Below, one piece after another: positions 42,172 through 50,536 of a stretch of DNA of 64,000 nucleotides. The DNA is from Acidimicrobiia bacterium (GTDB lineage Bacteria; Actinomycetota; Acidimicrobiia; Acidimicrobiales; Bin134). The translations under genes and the position numbers were made by a program. The stretch spans positions 88,731 to 152,730 of the forward strand of contig JAJDYE010000016.1 in assembly GCA_022822905.1 (NCBI GenBank), read 5' to 3'. The notes under the pieces are model-generated. The model was not told the DNA's origin. It saw nothing but the letters and a program-made list of their open reading frames with translations, and made no database searches. Numbering within the stretch: position 1 is the stretch's first letter; every line of letters begins with the position of its first letter.

Positions 42172-43893
42172 TCAACTCCTGCTCAATTGAATGCCACTAG
42201 GAGAACGCCCACCAACCTGATCAAAGTCGCAGGTCACGCCATAGGCCTCTGCCGCTGCTTCAGTCGCGACACGACGATCTCGCTCTTTGAAGGCCCTCCT
42301 TAAGTGGTCCTGTAGCTCCGTGCTAACGACATCAGGGTCGGGTACTCGAATCTTGCGCAAATACTGTGCCTGGAATCGGTAGGTGCCACCTCGCATCTTG
42401 ACGCAGTAGGCACCGACAAAGAGGTTGGCGATGTCGGACAACAGAAGGCCGCCGAGCACTTCAAGGTCCCATGAATCGGATACCACGTAGTAGAGGTTGT
42501 GGTGGGGGTAGAAGCCACCAGGATCCAGAACGGGGTGTGAGAGTGCCTTGATGTCCGGAAGCAACAGCTTGGGCAGGTCAATCAGTTCAGGAGTAACCCG
42601 GTCGATGGTCCGATACCAGGCTTTCGGCTGCCTCCGGGCGACATGGCGTGATCGAAGCAGCTTGCTGTTCTGCTCGAAGTGGCCCGCCAGTCCTGGGTAG
42701 TCGCGCAGGTCCACGAGCCCATCCTCATCCCAGGGGTTGATCAGGTACTTGCCCGACCAATCAGGATGACCTGTCGCAATATCGCCTGCGGTTAGGAGCG
42801 GGAGCAGACGATCGGGCTCCACCCCCTCGGCCTCAGCCCGGATATAGACCTCGTCGCATCCGGTAGCAACACCGATGCCAACACGTGTCCCTGTCCGAGA
42901 ATCTTCAAGTGGGACAAACCGGGATTCGAGATCGGCCAACAACTCAAGCGTCTTGGGGGATCCTGCTGGCCATAAATCTGGACCCTCGAACCACCTTGTC
43001 AACTCGCCTGCCTCAAAACCCCCAGAGGCAGACAATGGCTGCTGTGAATCACATGGCCAATCGAGCACCAAGGAGGCCTCGTGCTGATCGAAGGAAGCGT
43101 TGGCATCCACTACCCGTACAGGACCCTGGACGCCATTCCGAAGGATGGTTATGGCCGGGTACGCCGACACCTCCTCTTCGAACGCGTCGACATCATGCAT
43201 GACCATGACCGTGTCAACGGCATAGCAACTCGACACCAACTTGCGGAGGTGCGCGCCGTACTGGTTCCGCATCCATCGGTCTGCGCAGATATAGGCCAGC
43301 CGGCCCTCAGGACCAAGCAAAGACAAGCCCTTCTCAAAGAACCCGATGTAGATGTCTGCTCGCCCTCGCATGGTTGGCCACATGGATCGGTAGGCATCGC
43401 TGACTTCCCTGGGGACATCCTCAAGACGGACATACGGCGGATTCCCCACCACAAAGTCAGCTGGTCGTACTGGCTCTTCGCTAAGCAGGAAATCGCTCGT
43501 TGTGACCCACCGCTCAGCAAGATGCTCTGCGCTCTCCAGGGTCTCGCCCAAATCGAGAAGTTTGGCCACAACAGCCTTCCGAGCAATCTCAGCATTGTGT
43601 TCAAGCAAGTCGAAGCCTGCGACGGCACTCCCTTGCTCGGACAGCGGACGCCCATGAGTGGCGCATGACTCCGCGAGCCTCTCAATGATTGGAAGAAGGA
43701 ACGCCCCGCACCCGCACGATGGCTCCACTATCACCTTTGCCCCCAGGTCGGCCCCGGGTGTGTAGCCGATGAGATCGAGCATCAGGTCTACTACCCACCG
43801 TCGCGTGAACACTTCGCCGTATTCGCCTTGAGAGTCGGCGTTGACCATCGGCTCACGAGAATTCACGAGCTGCAACTGCCGAGTCCCCCTCAC
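42172..43893 (-). CDS. DNA adenine N6-methyltransferase (Eco57I/TaqI-like)
   Basis: The 573-aa protein has the N-terminal YGEVFTRRWVVDLMLDLIG, motif I KVIVEPSCGCGAFLLPIIERL, motif IV FVVGNPPYVRLEDVP (NPPY, adenine target), and ADIYIGFFEKGLSLLGPEGRLAYICADRWMRNQYG. The C-terminal target-recognition part resembles TaqI/Eco57I enzymes (GGLLLSDIANLFVGAYCVKMRGGTYRFQAQYLRKIRVP). The Met at 43848 (MVNADSQGEYGE) is as plausible a start as 43893. It protects host DNA and pairs with the endonuclease candidate just downstream. Confidence 0.9.
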   Translation of the reverse strand: MRGTRQLQLVNSREPMVNADSQGEYGEVFTRRWVVDLMLDLIGYTPGADLGAKVIVEPSCGCGAFLLPIIERLAESCATHGRPLSEQGSAVAGFDLLEHNAEIARKAVVAKLLDLGETLESAEHLAERWVTTSDFLLSEEPVRPADFVVGNPPYVRLEDVPREVSDAYRSMWPTMRGRADIYIGFFEKGLSLLGPEGRLAYICADRWMRNQYGAHLRKLVSSCYAVDTVMVMHDVDAFEEEVSAYPAITILRNGVQGPVRVVDANASFDQHEASLVLDWPCDSQQPLSASGGFEAGELTRWFEGPDLWPAGSPKTLELLADLESRFVPLEDSRTGTRVGIGVATGCDEVYIRAEAEGVEPDRLLPLLTAGDIATGHPDWSGKYLINPWDEDGLVDLRDYPGLAGHFEQNSKLLRSRHVARRQPKAWYRTIDRVTPELIDLPKLLLPDIKALSHPVLDPGGFYPHHNLYYVVSDSWDLEVLGGLLLSDIANLFVGAYCVKMRGGTYRFQAQYLRKIRVPDPDVVSTELQDHLRRAFKERDRRVATEAAAEAYGVTCDFDQVGGRSPSGIQLSRS

Positions 43894-44308
43894 GCGGAAA
43901 CTCCCATGCAGCGCAAACTACACGGCTGGAATCTCATATAGGTACATTAGCGACACGCAGTGACAGCTACGTGCAGGTCGCTTACTTCCGAAGGTAGGAG
44001 CTCCAGCCAACATTGGACTGGGTCGGCCTTAGCCGGTCCTCTACAGGTGGCCGCGTGGCCGGTGCCCTCGGCCAGACCGGCCACGAAGCGCTGTAAGGCT
44101 GGAGTTTGGATAATTGGCCGTTGCCATGAACCACCTAGGCAGCTATTCAATGAACAACACCGGCCCCGAGGAGAGTCTCCCCCAGGTCTAAGTGATTGCT
44201 ACTCCCTTCGACCCTCTTCGTGCCCTCAATCGTGCTCCACCTGACATGGCATTCCTCTACACACCCGACGACGACCGCCAAATCTCGCCTCTAGGGACCA
44301 GGGCGGGT
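43894..44308. other. intergenic stretch with a 10-bp inverted repeat
   Basis: No convincing gene is visible. The frames open here on both strands look like chance frames with Ser/Pro/Arg-rich translations. The left edge (43900-43960) is AT-richer and probably holds the methylase promoter. A perfect inverted repeat lies at 44054-44063 (CGTGGCCGGT) and 44076-44085 (ACCGGCCACG) with a 12-nt spacer. It could be a recombination or operator site, or a terminator for the upstream unit. No T-tract follows. Confidence 0.5.
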
Positions 44309-44860
44309 TCACGCACTAGCTTGACCACTCGATCTAGATGCCGCTGAACGTGCGATTCTCACCAAGTGGTTCGCGAGGCCCAAGAGTTCCAACGCGGTCT
44401 CAGGATCGTCCAAGTATTTGTGTTCATGAGCCCTTGGGTTGCGAATCCCAGTCATTACGGCAGCGAACATTTCCATATAGCCGCGCTGCTGGTCATTTTC
44501 TGATTGGGTTCTCAGGTCGTTCAACCTCAACATCGGGTTATTTGGCGAGAAAGCCCTTTGCATAAGCGGCACTCCGTCGAGTTCGCTCAAGCCGGTCAGG
44601 TCCTTCACGATGTTGTTTAGGCACTTGTAGGCCTCTTCAACCGCTAGGGCGTAGTAGCCATCGAGAAACAGTCCCCGACACGTTTGACGTAGTTCGTCAT
44701 CGCCGACGATCTGATCAAAAGTAGGTTGGTCAAACCCGCCAGAAGGCACAGACGGCAACGGCCCGGCGAGGCCTATTGACCTTGCCTCTTCTGCGATGGC
44801 CTTCGCAGCTGTTAGACCCCGATAGTGATTGTCGCCTTCCCGACCGCTATTCGCCGCCAT
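44309..44860 (-). CDS. TIGR02391/HEPN-like protein
   Basis: From the Met at 44860 it has 183 aa. LFLDGYYALAVEEAYKCLNNIVKDLTGLSELDGVPLMQRAFSPNNPMLRLNDLRTQSENDQQRGYMEMFAAVMTGIRNPRAHEHKY corresponds to the TIGR02391 (Ymh) family. The R140-NPRA-H145 segment is an RX4H motif of HEPN ribonucleases, which cleave RNA in abortive-infection or toxin roles. The start overlaps the end of the DUF5343 gene by 14 nt, so the two are coupled. The location beside a restriction-modification pair supports a defence role. Confidence 0.82.
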   Translation of the reverse strand: MAANSGREGDNHYRGLTAAKAIAEEARSIGLAGPLPSVPSGGFDQPTFDQIVGDDELRQTCRGLFLDGYYALAVEEAYKCLNNIVKDLTGLSELDGVPLMQRAFSPNNPMLRLNDLRTQSENDQQRGYMEMFAAVMTGIRNPRAHEHKYLDDPETALELLGLANHLVRIARSAASRSSGQASA

Positions 44861-45521
44861 AGAGATGGTCAGCCATGCTCTTGAAAATGTGATCAATTTG
44901 ATCCGCAGATGCATCCGATGAAATGTGAACCTGCACGTTGACATTGAGAGCGGACTCGACTCGGCGGGTCCGACCACGATTCTCGTTGCCGTTAGACCGG
45001 TTACTGCCCTTCGGCTTTGGCTTCGCGGTGGACCTAGCGGATGCTCCACTCTTGTTCGATCCAGATTTCGTCAAGGCGCTTTTCTGACCAGCCTCTGGGT
45101 CTCTCGAAGATATAAGCGCATATAGGCTGGCCATACCTGATGAGGCGTTCTGGCCAGCACCGGTGTTCCGGCCAAACCAACTCGTAACGCCCTTGGGGTC
45201 CACCGTGGGATCAGGAAATGCCGATCTCAAGGTATCGGGGTACACGTCGGCAAGCATTTCCTCGCAGACCTGTCCGTAGGATTCGTCTTGCCGCCAATCC
45301 AAAGCCCGATTGGTCGGACCCCCATCGCCGTCAATAAGGCCAAGGGTCCTTAGAGGTCCAATTAAATTCCCTGCCGAGGCCGCTGATGTCAGGCCGAGGA
45401 CCGACTGCAGATAGTCGGCATCAACTCTTCCCGGCATCGTCTGCTTGAACCGCTCACGAAGAGCCCACCAGTTCTTTGCCGGAAGGCGGGGGTACGTTCA
45501 CTTGTCTCCATCATCTGCCAT
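44847..45521 (-). CDS. DUF5343-like protein with in-frame TGA at codon 8
   Basis: AAAGGAGG sits 6 nt before the ATG at 45521, and the frame reads MADDGDK, TGA (45498-45500), then TYPRLPAKNWWALRERFKQTMPGRVDADYLQSVLGLTS. The TYPxLPxKNWWxLRxxFK block is what I recall as the conserved N terminus of DUF5343 proteins. After it come LGLIDGDGGPTNRALDWRQDESYGQVCEEMLADVYPDTLRSAFPD and a Ser/Lys/Arg-rich linker. Read conservatively, the gene starts at the ATG 45437 (196 aa) and lacks 28 conserved residues. The TGA would be CGA (Arg) with one C-to-T change, so nonsense mutation or sequence error is the leading explanation, with Sec readthrough less likely. It is followed by the HEPN-type gene. Confidence 0.72.
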
Positions 45522-45895
45522 GGCTGCCTCCTTTACTTGATGGCACCCTGCTGTCATTTGCCTATGGCGGAGATGAGGATACGAGCAAAGACTAAGAATT
45601 GCAACCAGGTAATTCTTCCTGTGTAATTCTGCACTCCCCGTACTAGCGACTCCAGTGGCCACTGAGGCTGTGACCTGGGACTTTATCCAGCAGATCCCGC
45701 TGCTAGGTTCTTGATTTCAGAGATTGGCCAGCGGACAACCAACGATCTAGTGGCTCGCTGGCTGCGCAAGGGGACAGCAGCCTTTGCCCTCTACCTGCAT
45801 CTGCGGCTCCGCTGCACTTCGCAAGGCCTTGTTGACTGGCAAGCTCGGCGCAAAGTCGCCAAGCCGCTATCCCCCAAAGCTGACAACCTCTTTGG
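45522..45895. other. intergenic region between DUF5343 gene and antitoxin remnant
   Basis: The first 20 nt carry the ribosome-binding site of the DUF5343 gene. The next stretch (about 45570-45660) is AT-rich and likely includes its promoter. From about 45711 frames are open on both strands, but neither translation resembles a known protein. I see no tRNA, terminator or insertion-sequence end. The region may be decayed mobile DNA. Confidence 0.4.
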
Positions 45896-46060
45896 GTGGC
45901 CAAAGAACCAGAGGCAACTTACGTTACTGATGACAGTCGCGTAATTGCCCTAAGCCATGAGGCGTGGGAAGAACTTGAGACCCATCTTGATGGTCCGCCA
46001 GAACTAAAATCGAAGGTCGCCGATCTGCTGAGGCAGCCTTCGATCCTTGAAATCGAATAG
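45896..46060 (+). pseudogene. C-terminal piece of a DUF1778 (TacA-like) antitoxin
   Basis: The GTG at 45896 starts a 54-codon frame reading AKEPEATYVTDDSRVIALSHEAWEELETHLDGPPELKSKVADLLRQPSILEIE. The part from SRVIALSHEAWEELETHLDGPP onward resembles the C-terminal, toxin-binding half of DUF1778 antitoxins (typically ...x-x-LS-x-E-x-W-x-x-F-x-x-x-L-x-x-PP...). The N-terminal ribbon-helix-helix is missing, and no acetyltransferase toxin gene follows. It is therefore a remnant, or a short expressed peptide. Confidence 0.5.
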
Positions 46061-46089
46061 GTCCTAGTCGGACACAGCCTGAACCACCC

Positions 46090-47013
46090 TCAGCCAAGCC
46101 GCTCCAGCTGGCGGCGGAGCCAGTGTTCTCGGTCGGTGGCGTAGCGGTGGGCAATGGCGGTTTGGGGGAAGAGGCCTACTCCGTGGGGGGCGCCGGGGTA
46201 GACGTGGAGTTCGGTGGGGACTCCGGCGCCGTAGAGGCGCATGGCGTAGATGATGTTCTCGTCTCTGAAGCCGTCGGCGCCGCCGACGCAGACGTAGGCC
46301 TCGGGAAGGCCGGATAGGTCCTCGGCTCGGGCGGCGGCCGCGGTGTAGGGGACGTTGTCGGTTCCGTAGAGGTCTCCGAGATAGCTCTGCCAGCCGAAGG
46401 CGTTCGACGCTTTATTCCAGATCACCAGGTCTTCATCCTGGCTGGACGGGGTGATTTGGCGGTCATCAAGCATCGGGCAGTCCAGCAATTGGAACTGCAA
46501 CGGCACCTCGCCCCTATCCCGGGCTAGCAGCGCCAGCGCGGCGCAAAGGCCGCCCCCAGCGCTGACCCCGGTGATGCCGATCTTGTCCTGATCAATGCCG
46601 ATCTCTGCTGCGTTGTCATACGTCCACTTCAAACCGGCGTAGCAATCTTCCAAAGGACCGGGATAGGGCGTCTCTGGGGCCAGCCGGTATTCTACCGACA
46701 CCCCGACGATGCCGTAGGTCGGACACCACCGGTCGAACTTGGCGTCGTCCATGTCGTAGGTACCCCGGATGTAGCCCCCGCCGTGGATGGAGTACACGCA
46801 CGGAACCACACCCTCCAGCCCCACCGGCCTGTGGACCCGCACCACCACTCCATTGGCTTCATCCACCACATGATCCGACCGCTCCACCGCATCGCTCAGC
46901 TCGGGAAACTGAACTGGCAATGTTGCCCGAACTTCGGGCAACAGCGCAGCACTGAGATCACGGGTTGGCACCGTGTGCTTGAGCCGCTCGATCTCCTCGT
47001 CCAGTAGAACCAT
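46090..47013 (-). CDS. alpha/beta hydrolase (HSL-type esterase), copy 1
   Basis: The 307-aa protein has VYSIHGGGYIRGTY (oxyanion HGGG), ITGVSAGGGLCAALALLARDRGEVP with the nucleophile Ser in GVSAG, LLDCPMLDD, YVCVGGADGFRDENIIYA with the acid Asp, and VYPGAPHGVGLFP with the catalytic His. This is the hormone-sensitive-lipase family (class IV esterases) acting on short acyl esters. It is a close paralogue of the next gene (41 nt away) and probably a recent tandem duplicate. The N-terminal 60 residues diverge most. Confidence 0.92.
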   Translation of the reverse strand: MVLLDEEIERLKHTVPTRDLSAALLPEVRATLPVQFPELSDAVERSDHVVDEANGVVVRVHRPVGLEGVVPCVYSIHGGGYIRGTYDMDDAKFDRWCPTYGIVGVSVEYRLAPETPYPGPLEDCYAGLKWTYDNAAEIGIDQDKIGITGVSAGGGLCAALALLARDRGEVPLQFQLLDCPMLDDRQITPSSQDEDLVIWNKASNAFGWQSYLGDLYGTDNVPYTAAAARAEDLSGLPEAYVCVGGADGFRDENIIYAMRLYGAGVPTELHVYPGAPHGVGLFPQTAIAHRYATDREHWLRRQLERLG

Positions 47014-47054
47014 CTCAGTATCCGCTTCTCTGATGCTCCTTAGCTACGTGGCGC

Positions 47055-47984
47055 CTAGCCGAGCCGCTCAAGCTGCCGTCGGAGCCAGTCTTCCTGGTCG
47101 GCGGAATAGCGCTGGGCGATCTCAAGGTGACCGAACATGGCCACGCCGTGGGGGGCACCGGGGTAGACGTGGAGCTCGGTGGGCACGCCCGCGCCGTACA
47201 GGCGCATGGCATAGGAGATGTCCTCGTCGCGGAAGCCGTCGGCGCCGCCGATGCAGACGTAGGCGTCGGGCAGGCCCGACAGATCCTCAGCCCGAGCCGC
47301 CGCCGCGGTGTACGGCACATCATCAGAGCCGTAGAGATCGCCCAGATAGCTCTGCCAGCCGAAGGCGTTCGACTCCCGGCTCCAGATCAGCAAGTCGTCA
47401 AGCTGGCTTGACGGGGTGATCTGACGGTCGTCGAGCATCGGGCAGTCAAGCAGTTGGAACTGCAGCGGCACCTCGCCTCGGTCCCGGGCCAAAAGAGCCA
47501 GTGCAGCGCACAAACCTCCCCCCGCACTGACCCCGGTGATGCCGATCTTGTCCCGGTCGATGCCGAGCTCATCGGCATTGTCGTACGTCCATTTCAAGCC
47601 GGCGTAGCAATCCTCCAGCGGACCGGGATACGGAGTCTCCGGCGACAGCCGGTACTCCACCGACACTCCGACGATGCCGTAGGTCGGACACCACCGGTCG
47701 AACTTAGCATCGTCCATCTCATAGCTGCCCAGGATGTAGCCCCCGCCGTGGATCGAATACACGCATGGAACCACACCCTCCTGGCCTACCGCTCGATGCA
47801 CCCGCACCACCACACCGTTGGCCTCGTCCACCACATGGTCGGTGCGCTCCACCGCGTCGCTGAGCTCGGGAGGCTCCCCCAGACGTCCAGCCCGCAACTC
47901 GGGCAGATTCTCCGCATTGATGACCGCAAACGGCACCATCTCCTTGATCGGCTCGATCTCCTCGTGCAGCGGCACCGTGGCCAT
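47055..47984 (-). CDS. alpha/beta hydrolase (HSL-type esterase), copy 2
   Basis: The Met at 47984 gives 309 aa. It has the same motif set as the downstream copy: SIHGGGYILGSY, GITGVSAGGGL, CIGGADGFRDEDISYAM, YPGAPHGVAMF. The central 200 residues are almost identical in the two proteins, with differences scattered mostly near the ends. Many codons differ synonymously, so the duplication is not brand new or is under strong protein-level selection. The frame is open further upstream, but the added residues are not esterase-like. Confidence 0.92.
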   Translation of the reverse strand: MATVPLHEEIEPIKEMVPFAVINAENLPELRAGRLGEPPELSDAVERTDHVVDEANGVVVRVHRAVGQEGVVPCVYSIHGGGYILGSYEMDDAKFDRWCPTYGIVGVSVEYRLSPETPYPGPLEDCYAGLKWTYDNADELGIDRDKIGITGVSAGGGLCAALALLARDRGEVPLQFQLLDCPMLDDRQITPSSQLDDLLIWSRESNAFGWQSYLGDLYGSDDVPYTAAAARAEDLSGLPDAYVCIGGADGFRDEDISYAMRLYGAGVPTELHVYPGAPHGVAMFGHLEIAQRYSADQEDWLRRQLERLG

Positions 47985-48143
47985 AAAAGCTCCTTCTCTT
48001 TGAATGTCGGCTATCCGACCGGTATGAAGCAGCCCGAATAGTAGTGGCGTGTTCCCCAGCGCCCCACCCGCCGGCATGGGTGCGTGTTGCCCTCGCTGAG
48101 TAACCTGCCGGTCGATGCCCCCCGCCAACCGCATTCGCTCTCA

Positions 48144-50495
48144 ATGATTCTCCAGCACCTGCGAGTGGTCGAAATGGGCGGTGGCATCTCGGGCCCCTAT
48201 GCGGGAAAGCTGTTGGCCGACGCCGGAGCCGACGTGATCAAGGTCGAGCCCATCGGCGGCGAGCCCCTGCGGAGGTGGTCGGCGTCGGGCGCCGAACTGG
48301 GCGACAAAGACGGGCCGCTGTTCCAGTTCCTCAACACCTCCAAGCGCTCGGTGATCGGTGATCCGAGTGACCCGGAAATCGCTGACTTGCTGGCCAGCGC
48401 CGACATCCTCATCGACACCACCGATCAGGGACTGCCCCCGGCCATCATCGACGCGGCGAGAAAGGCCAACCCCGCGCTGGTGTTGGTGACGATCTCCCTC
48501 TGGGGACGCACCGGACCCTACGCCCAAAGACCGGCCACCGAGTTCACCCTCCAGGCGGAATGCGGCGGCATCGGCAAGCGGGGCAACCCGGAGCGGCCGC
48601 CGGTTCAGGCCGGAGGGGCCATTGGCGAGTGGACCGCAGCGATCTACGCCGGAGTGGGAGCGCTGGCCGCGGCCCGAGCCGCCGGTCGCAGCGGCCAGGG
48701 CGACCACGTGGACGTGTCCATGTTCGAGACCATGGTCATGACCATGAATACCTACGCATGGATAGCAGCCGAGTTGAGTGGCGACACCGAACCCCAGCGC
48801 CCCGGTCGCAACGTGGAACTGCCCTCCATCGAACCCACCGCCGATGGCCACGTGGGCTTCTGCACGGTGGCCCGCCAGCAATTCCTCGACTTCTTGGTGA
48901 TGATCGGACGCTCCGATTGGCTCGAGGATGAAGAGATGTGCGGCTACGGCGGCCGCTGGAAGCGACGGGATGAGTTCCGAGCCGCCATGCACGCCTGGAC
49001 CACCCAGCGGACCACCGCCGAGGTGATCGCCGAGGCGTCGGCCCGTCGCATTCCGGTGGCTCCTATCGGGACCGGAGCCACCGTGCCCACTCTGGAGGCA
49101 TTCTCCGGCCGGGATGCCTTCACCACCAACCCCTCCGGCGGCTTCACTCAGCCCACCGTCCCCTACCATCTGCATGGCGCCGATCCCCGGCCATTCGAAC
49201 CGGTCCCGGCGGCGGGTGAGCACACCGGTCAGATCGAGGCCCACACCCCCCAGACAAACCGCGGCGAACCCGCCGCACTCCCACTGGCCGGCGTGCGGGT
49301 GATCGACTTCACCGCCTGGTGGGCCGGGCCCATCGCCAGCCACTCGCTGGCCCTGCTCGGCGCCGACGTGGTCAAGATCGAGTCGGTCCAGCGGGCCGAC
49401 GGCATGCGCTTCGCCTCCGCCCAACCGCCGTCGGAAGACCAGTGGTGGGAATGGGGCATGGTGTTCCACGGGGCCAACACCAACAAGCGAGACATCACCC
49501 TCGACCTCCGCTCCCCCGAAGGGGTGGAAATCGCCGAGCGGCTAATCGCCGACGCCGACGTGGTGATCGAGAACTTCACACCCCGGGTGATGGAGGGCTT
49601 CGGACTCACCTGGGAACGGTTGTCGGCCCTCAACCCGAGGCTGATCATGACCCGGATGCCAGCGTTCGGCCTGAGCGGCGCCTGGCGCAACAACACCGGG
49701 TTCGCCCAGACCATGGAACAGCTCACCGGGATGGCCAACATCACCGGCTACCCCGACGAGGATCCCCAAATCCCCCGGGGACCGTGCGACCCGCTGGCCG
49801 GCATGCACGCGGTGTTCGCCACCCTCACCGCCCTCGAGGAGCGAGACCGCACCGGTCAGGGCCGCCTGGTAGAGGTCACCATGGTGGCCGCCGCCCTCAA
49901 TGCCGCATCCGAGCAGTTGGTGGAGTATTCGGCCCTGGGCCGCCAGCTCCCTCGGGAGGGAAACCGAGGACCGCGGGCCGCTCCCCAGGGGGTATATCCG
50001 GCGGCCGGCTTTGAGCGCTGGGTGGCCGTGGCGGTGGCGAACGACCTCCAGTGGAAGTCCCTCTGCAATCTGCTCGACCGCCCCGACTGGGCCGAACACG
50101 ACACCGCCGATAAACGCCGGGTCGCCGCCGACGCCATCGATGCTGGGCTCGGCGAATGGATCGCCCCCCAGACCGACGCCGACGCGGTAGAGCAACTGCT
50201 CGCCGCGGGAGTCCCGGCCAGCGTGGTGGTGCTGCCTGCCGAGATCGGCGACCACCCCCAACTTCTAACCCGCTCTTTCATCGAGCCGATCGACCACCCG
50301 GTTTGCGGTGAGGTGTCCGCTGCCAGCCTGCCCTTCCGGTTCGAAACATCACCCGGTCCTTGGACAAAGACCCCGGCGCCTGTCCTCGGCCAGCACAACC
50401 ACGACGTGCTGGGCGGCGAGCTTGGCATGTCCGACGACGAGTTGGCCGTATTGGAGGCCAAGGGCGTCATCGGCAGCCGCCCCGTCGGCCTCTAA
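48144..50495 (+). CDS. double-domain class III CoA transferase (CaiB/BaiF family)
   Basis: The ATG at 48144 gives about 783 aa holding two CaiB/BaiF domains joined near residue 385. Domain 1 has LRVVEMGGGISGPYAGKLLADAGADVIKVEP and GQGDHVDVSMFETM with the Asp that forms the CoA-linked aspartyl intermediate. Domain 2 has VRVIDFTAWWAGPIASHSLALLGADVVKIESV and GQGRLVEVTMVAAAL, where Glu replaces that Asp. Family enzymes move CoA between acids. The fusion may let one domain be catalytic and the other structural. It stands alone between divergent esterases and a substrate-binding protein gene. Confidence 0.9.
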   Translation: MILQHLRVVEMGGGISGPYAGKLLADAGADVIKVEPIGGEPLRRWSASGAELGDKDGPLFQFLNTSKRSVIGDPSDPEIADLLASADILIDTTDQGLPPAIIDAARKANPALVLVTISLWGRTGPYAQRPATEFTLQAECGGIGKRGNPERPPVQAGGAIGEWTAAIYAGVGALAAARAAGRSGQGDHVDVSMFETMVMTMNTYAWIAAELSGDTEPQRPGRNVELPSIEPTADGHVGFCTVARQQFLDFLVMIGRSDWLEDEEMCGYGGRWKRRDEFRAAMHAWTTQRTTAEVIAEASARRIPVAPIGTGATVPTLEAFSGRDAFTTNPSGGFTQPTVPYHLHGADPRPFEPVPAAGEHTGQIEAHTPQTNRGEPAALPLAGVRVIDFTAWWAGPIASHSLALLGADVVKIESVQRADGMRFASAQPPSEDQWWEWGMVFHGANTNKRDITLDLRSPEGVEIAERLIADADVVIENFTPRVMEGFGLTWERLSALNPRLIMTRMPAFGLSGAWRNNTGFAQTMEQLTGMANITGYPDEDPQIPRGPCDPLAGMHAVFATLTALEERDRTGQGRLVEVTMVAAALNAASEQLVEYSALGRQLPREGNRGPRAAPQGVYPAAGFERWVAVAVANDLQWKSLCNLLDRPDWAEHDTADKRRVAADAIDAGLGEWIAPQTDADAVEQLLAAGVPASVVVLPAEIGDHPQLLTRSFIEPIDHPVCGEVSAASLPFRFETSPGPWTKTPAPVLGQHNHDVLGGELGMSDDELAVLEAKGVIGSRPVGL

Positions 50496-50536
50496 CTGAC
50501 TACCCTTTGCTCTGGAGCTCTCGGAAGGAAACGAAG

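Noticed and set aside
43960..44244. 94-codon open frame in the gap after the methylase
   Set aside because: Its Ser/Pro/Cys/Arg-rich translation has no family resemblance, and a competing frame is open on the other strand.
45498..45500. Selenocysteine reading of the DUF5343 TGA
   Set aside because: There is no redox-type context, neighbouring Cys or clear hairpin. A simple CGA-to-TGA change explains it better.
45711..45944. 77-codon frame upstream of the antitoxin remnant
   Set aside because: No ribosome-binding site, no family resemblance, and it overlaps the better-supported antitoxin-like frame.
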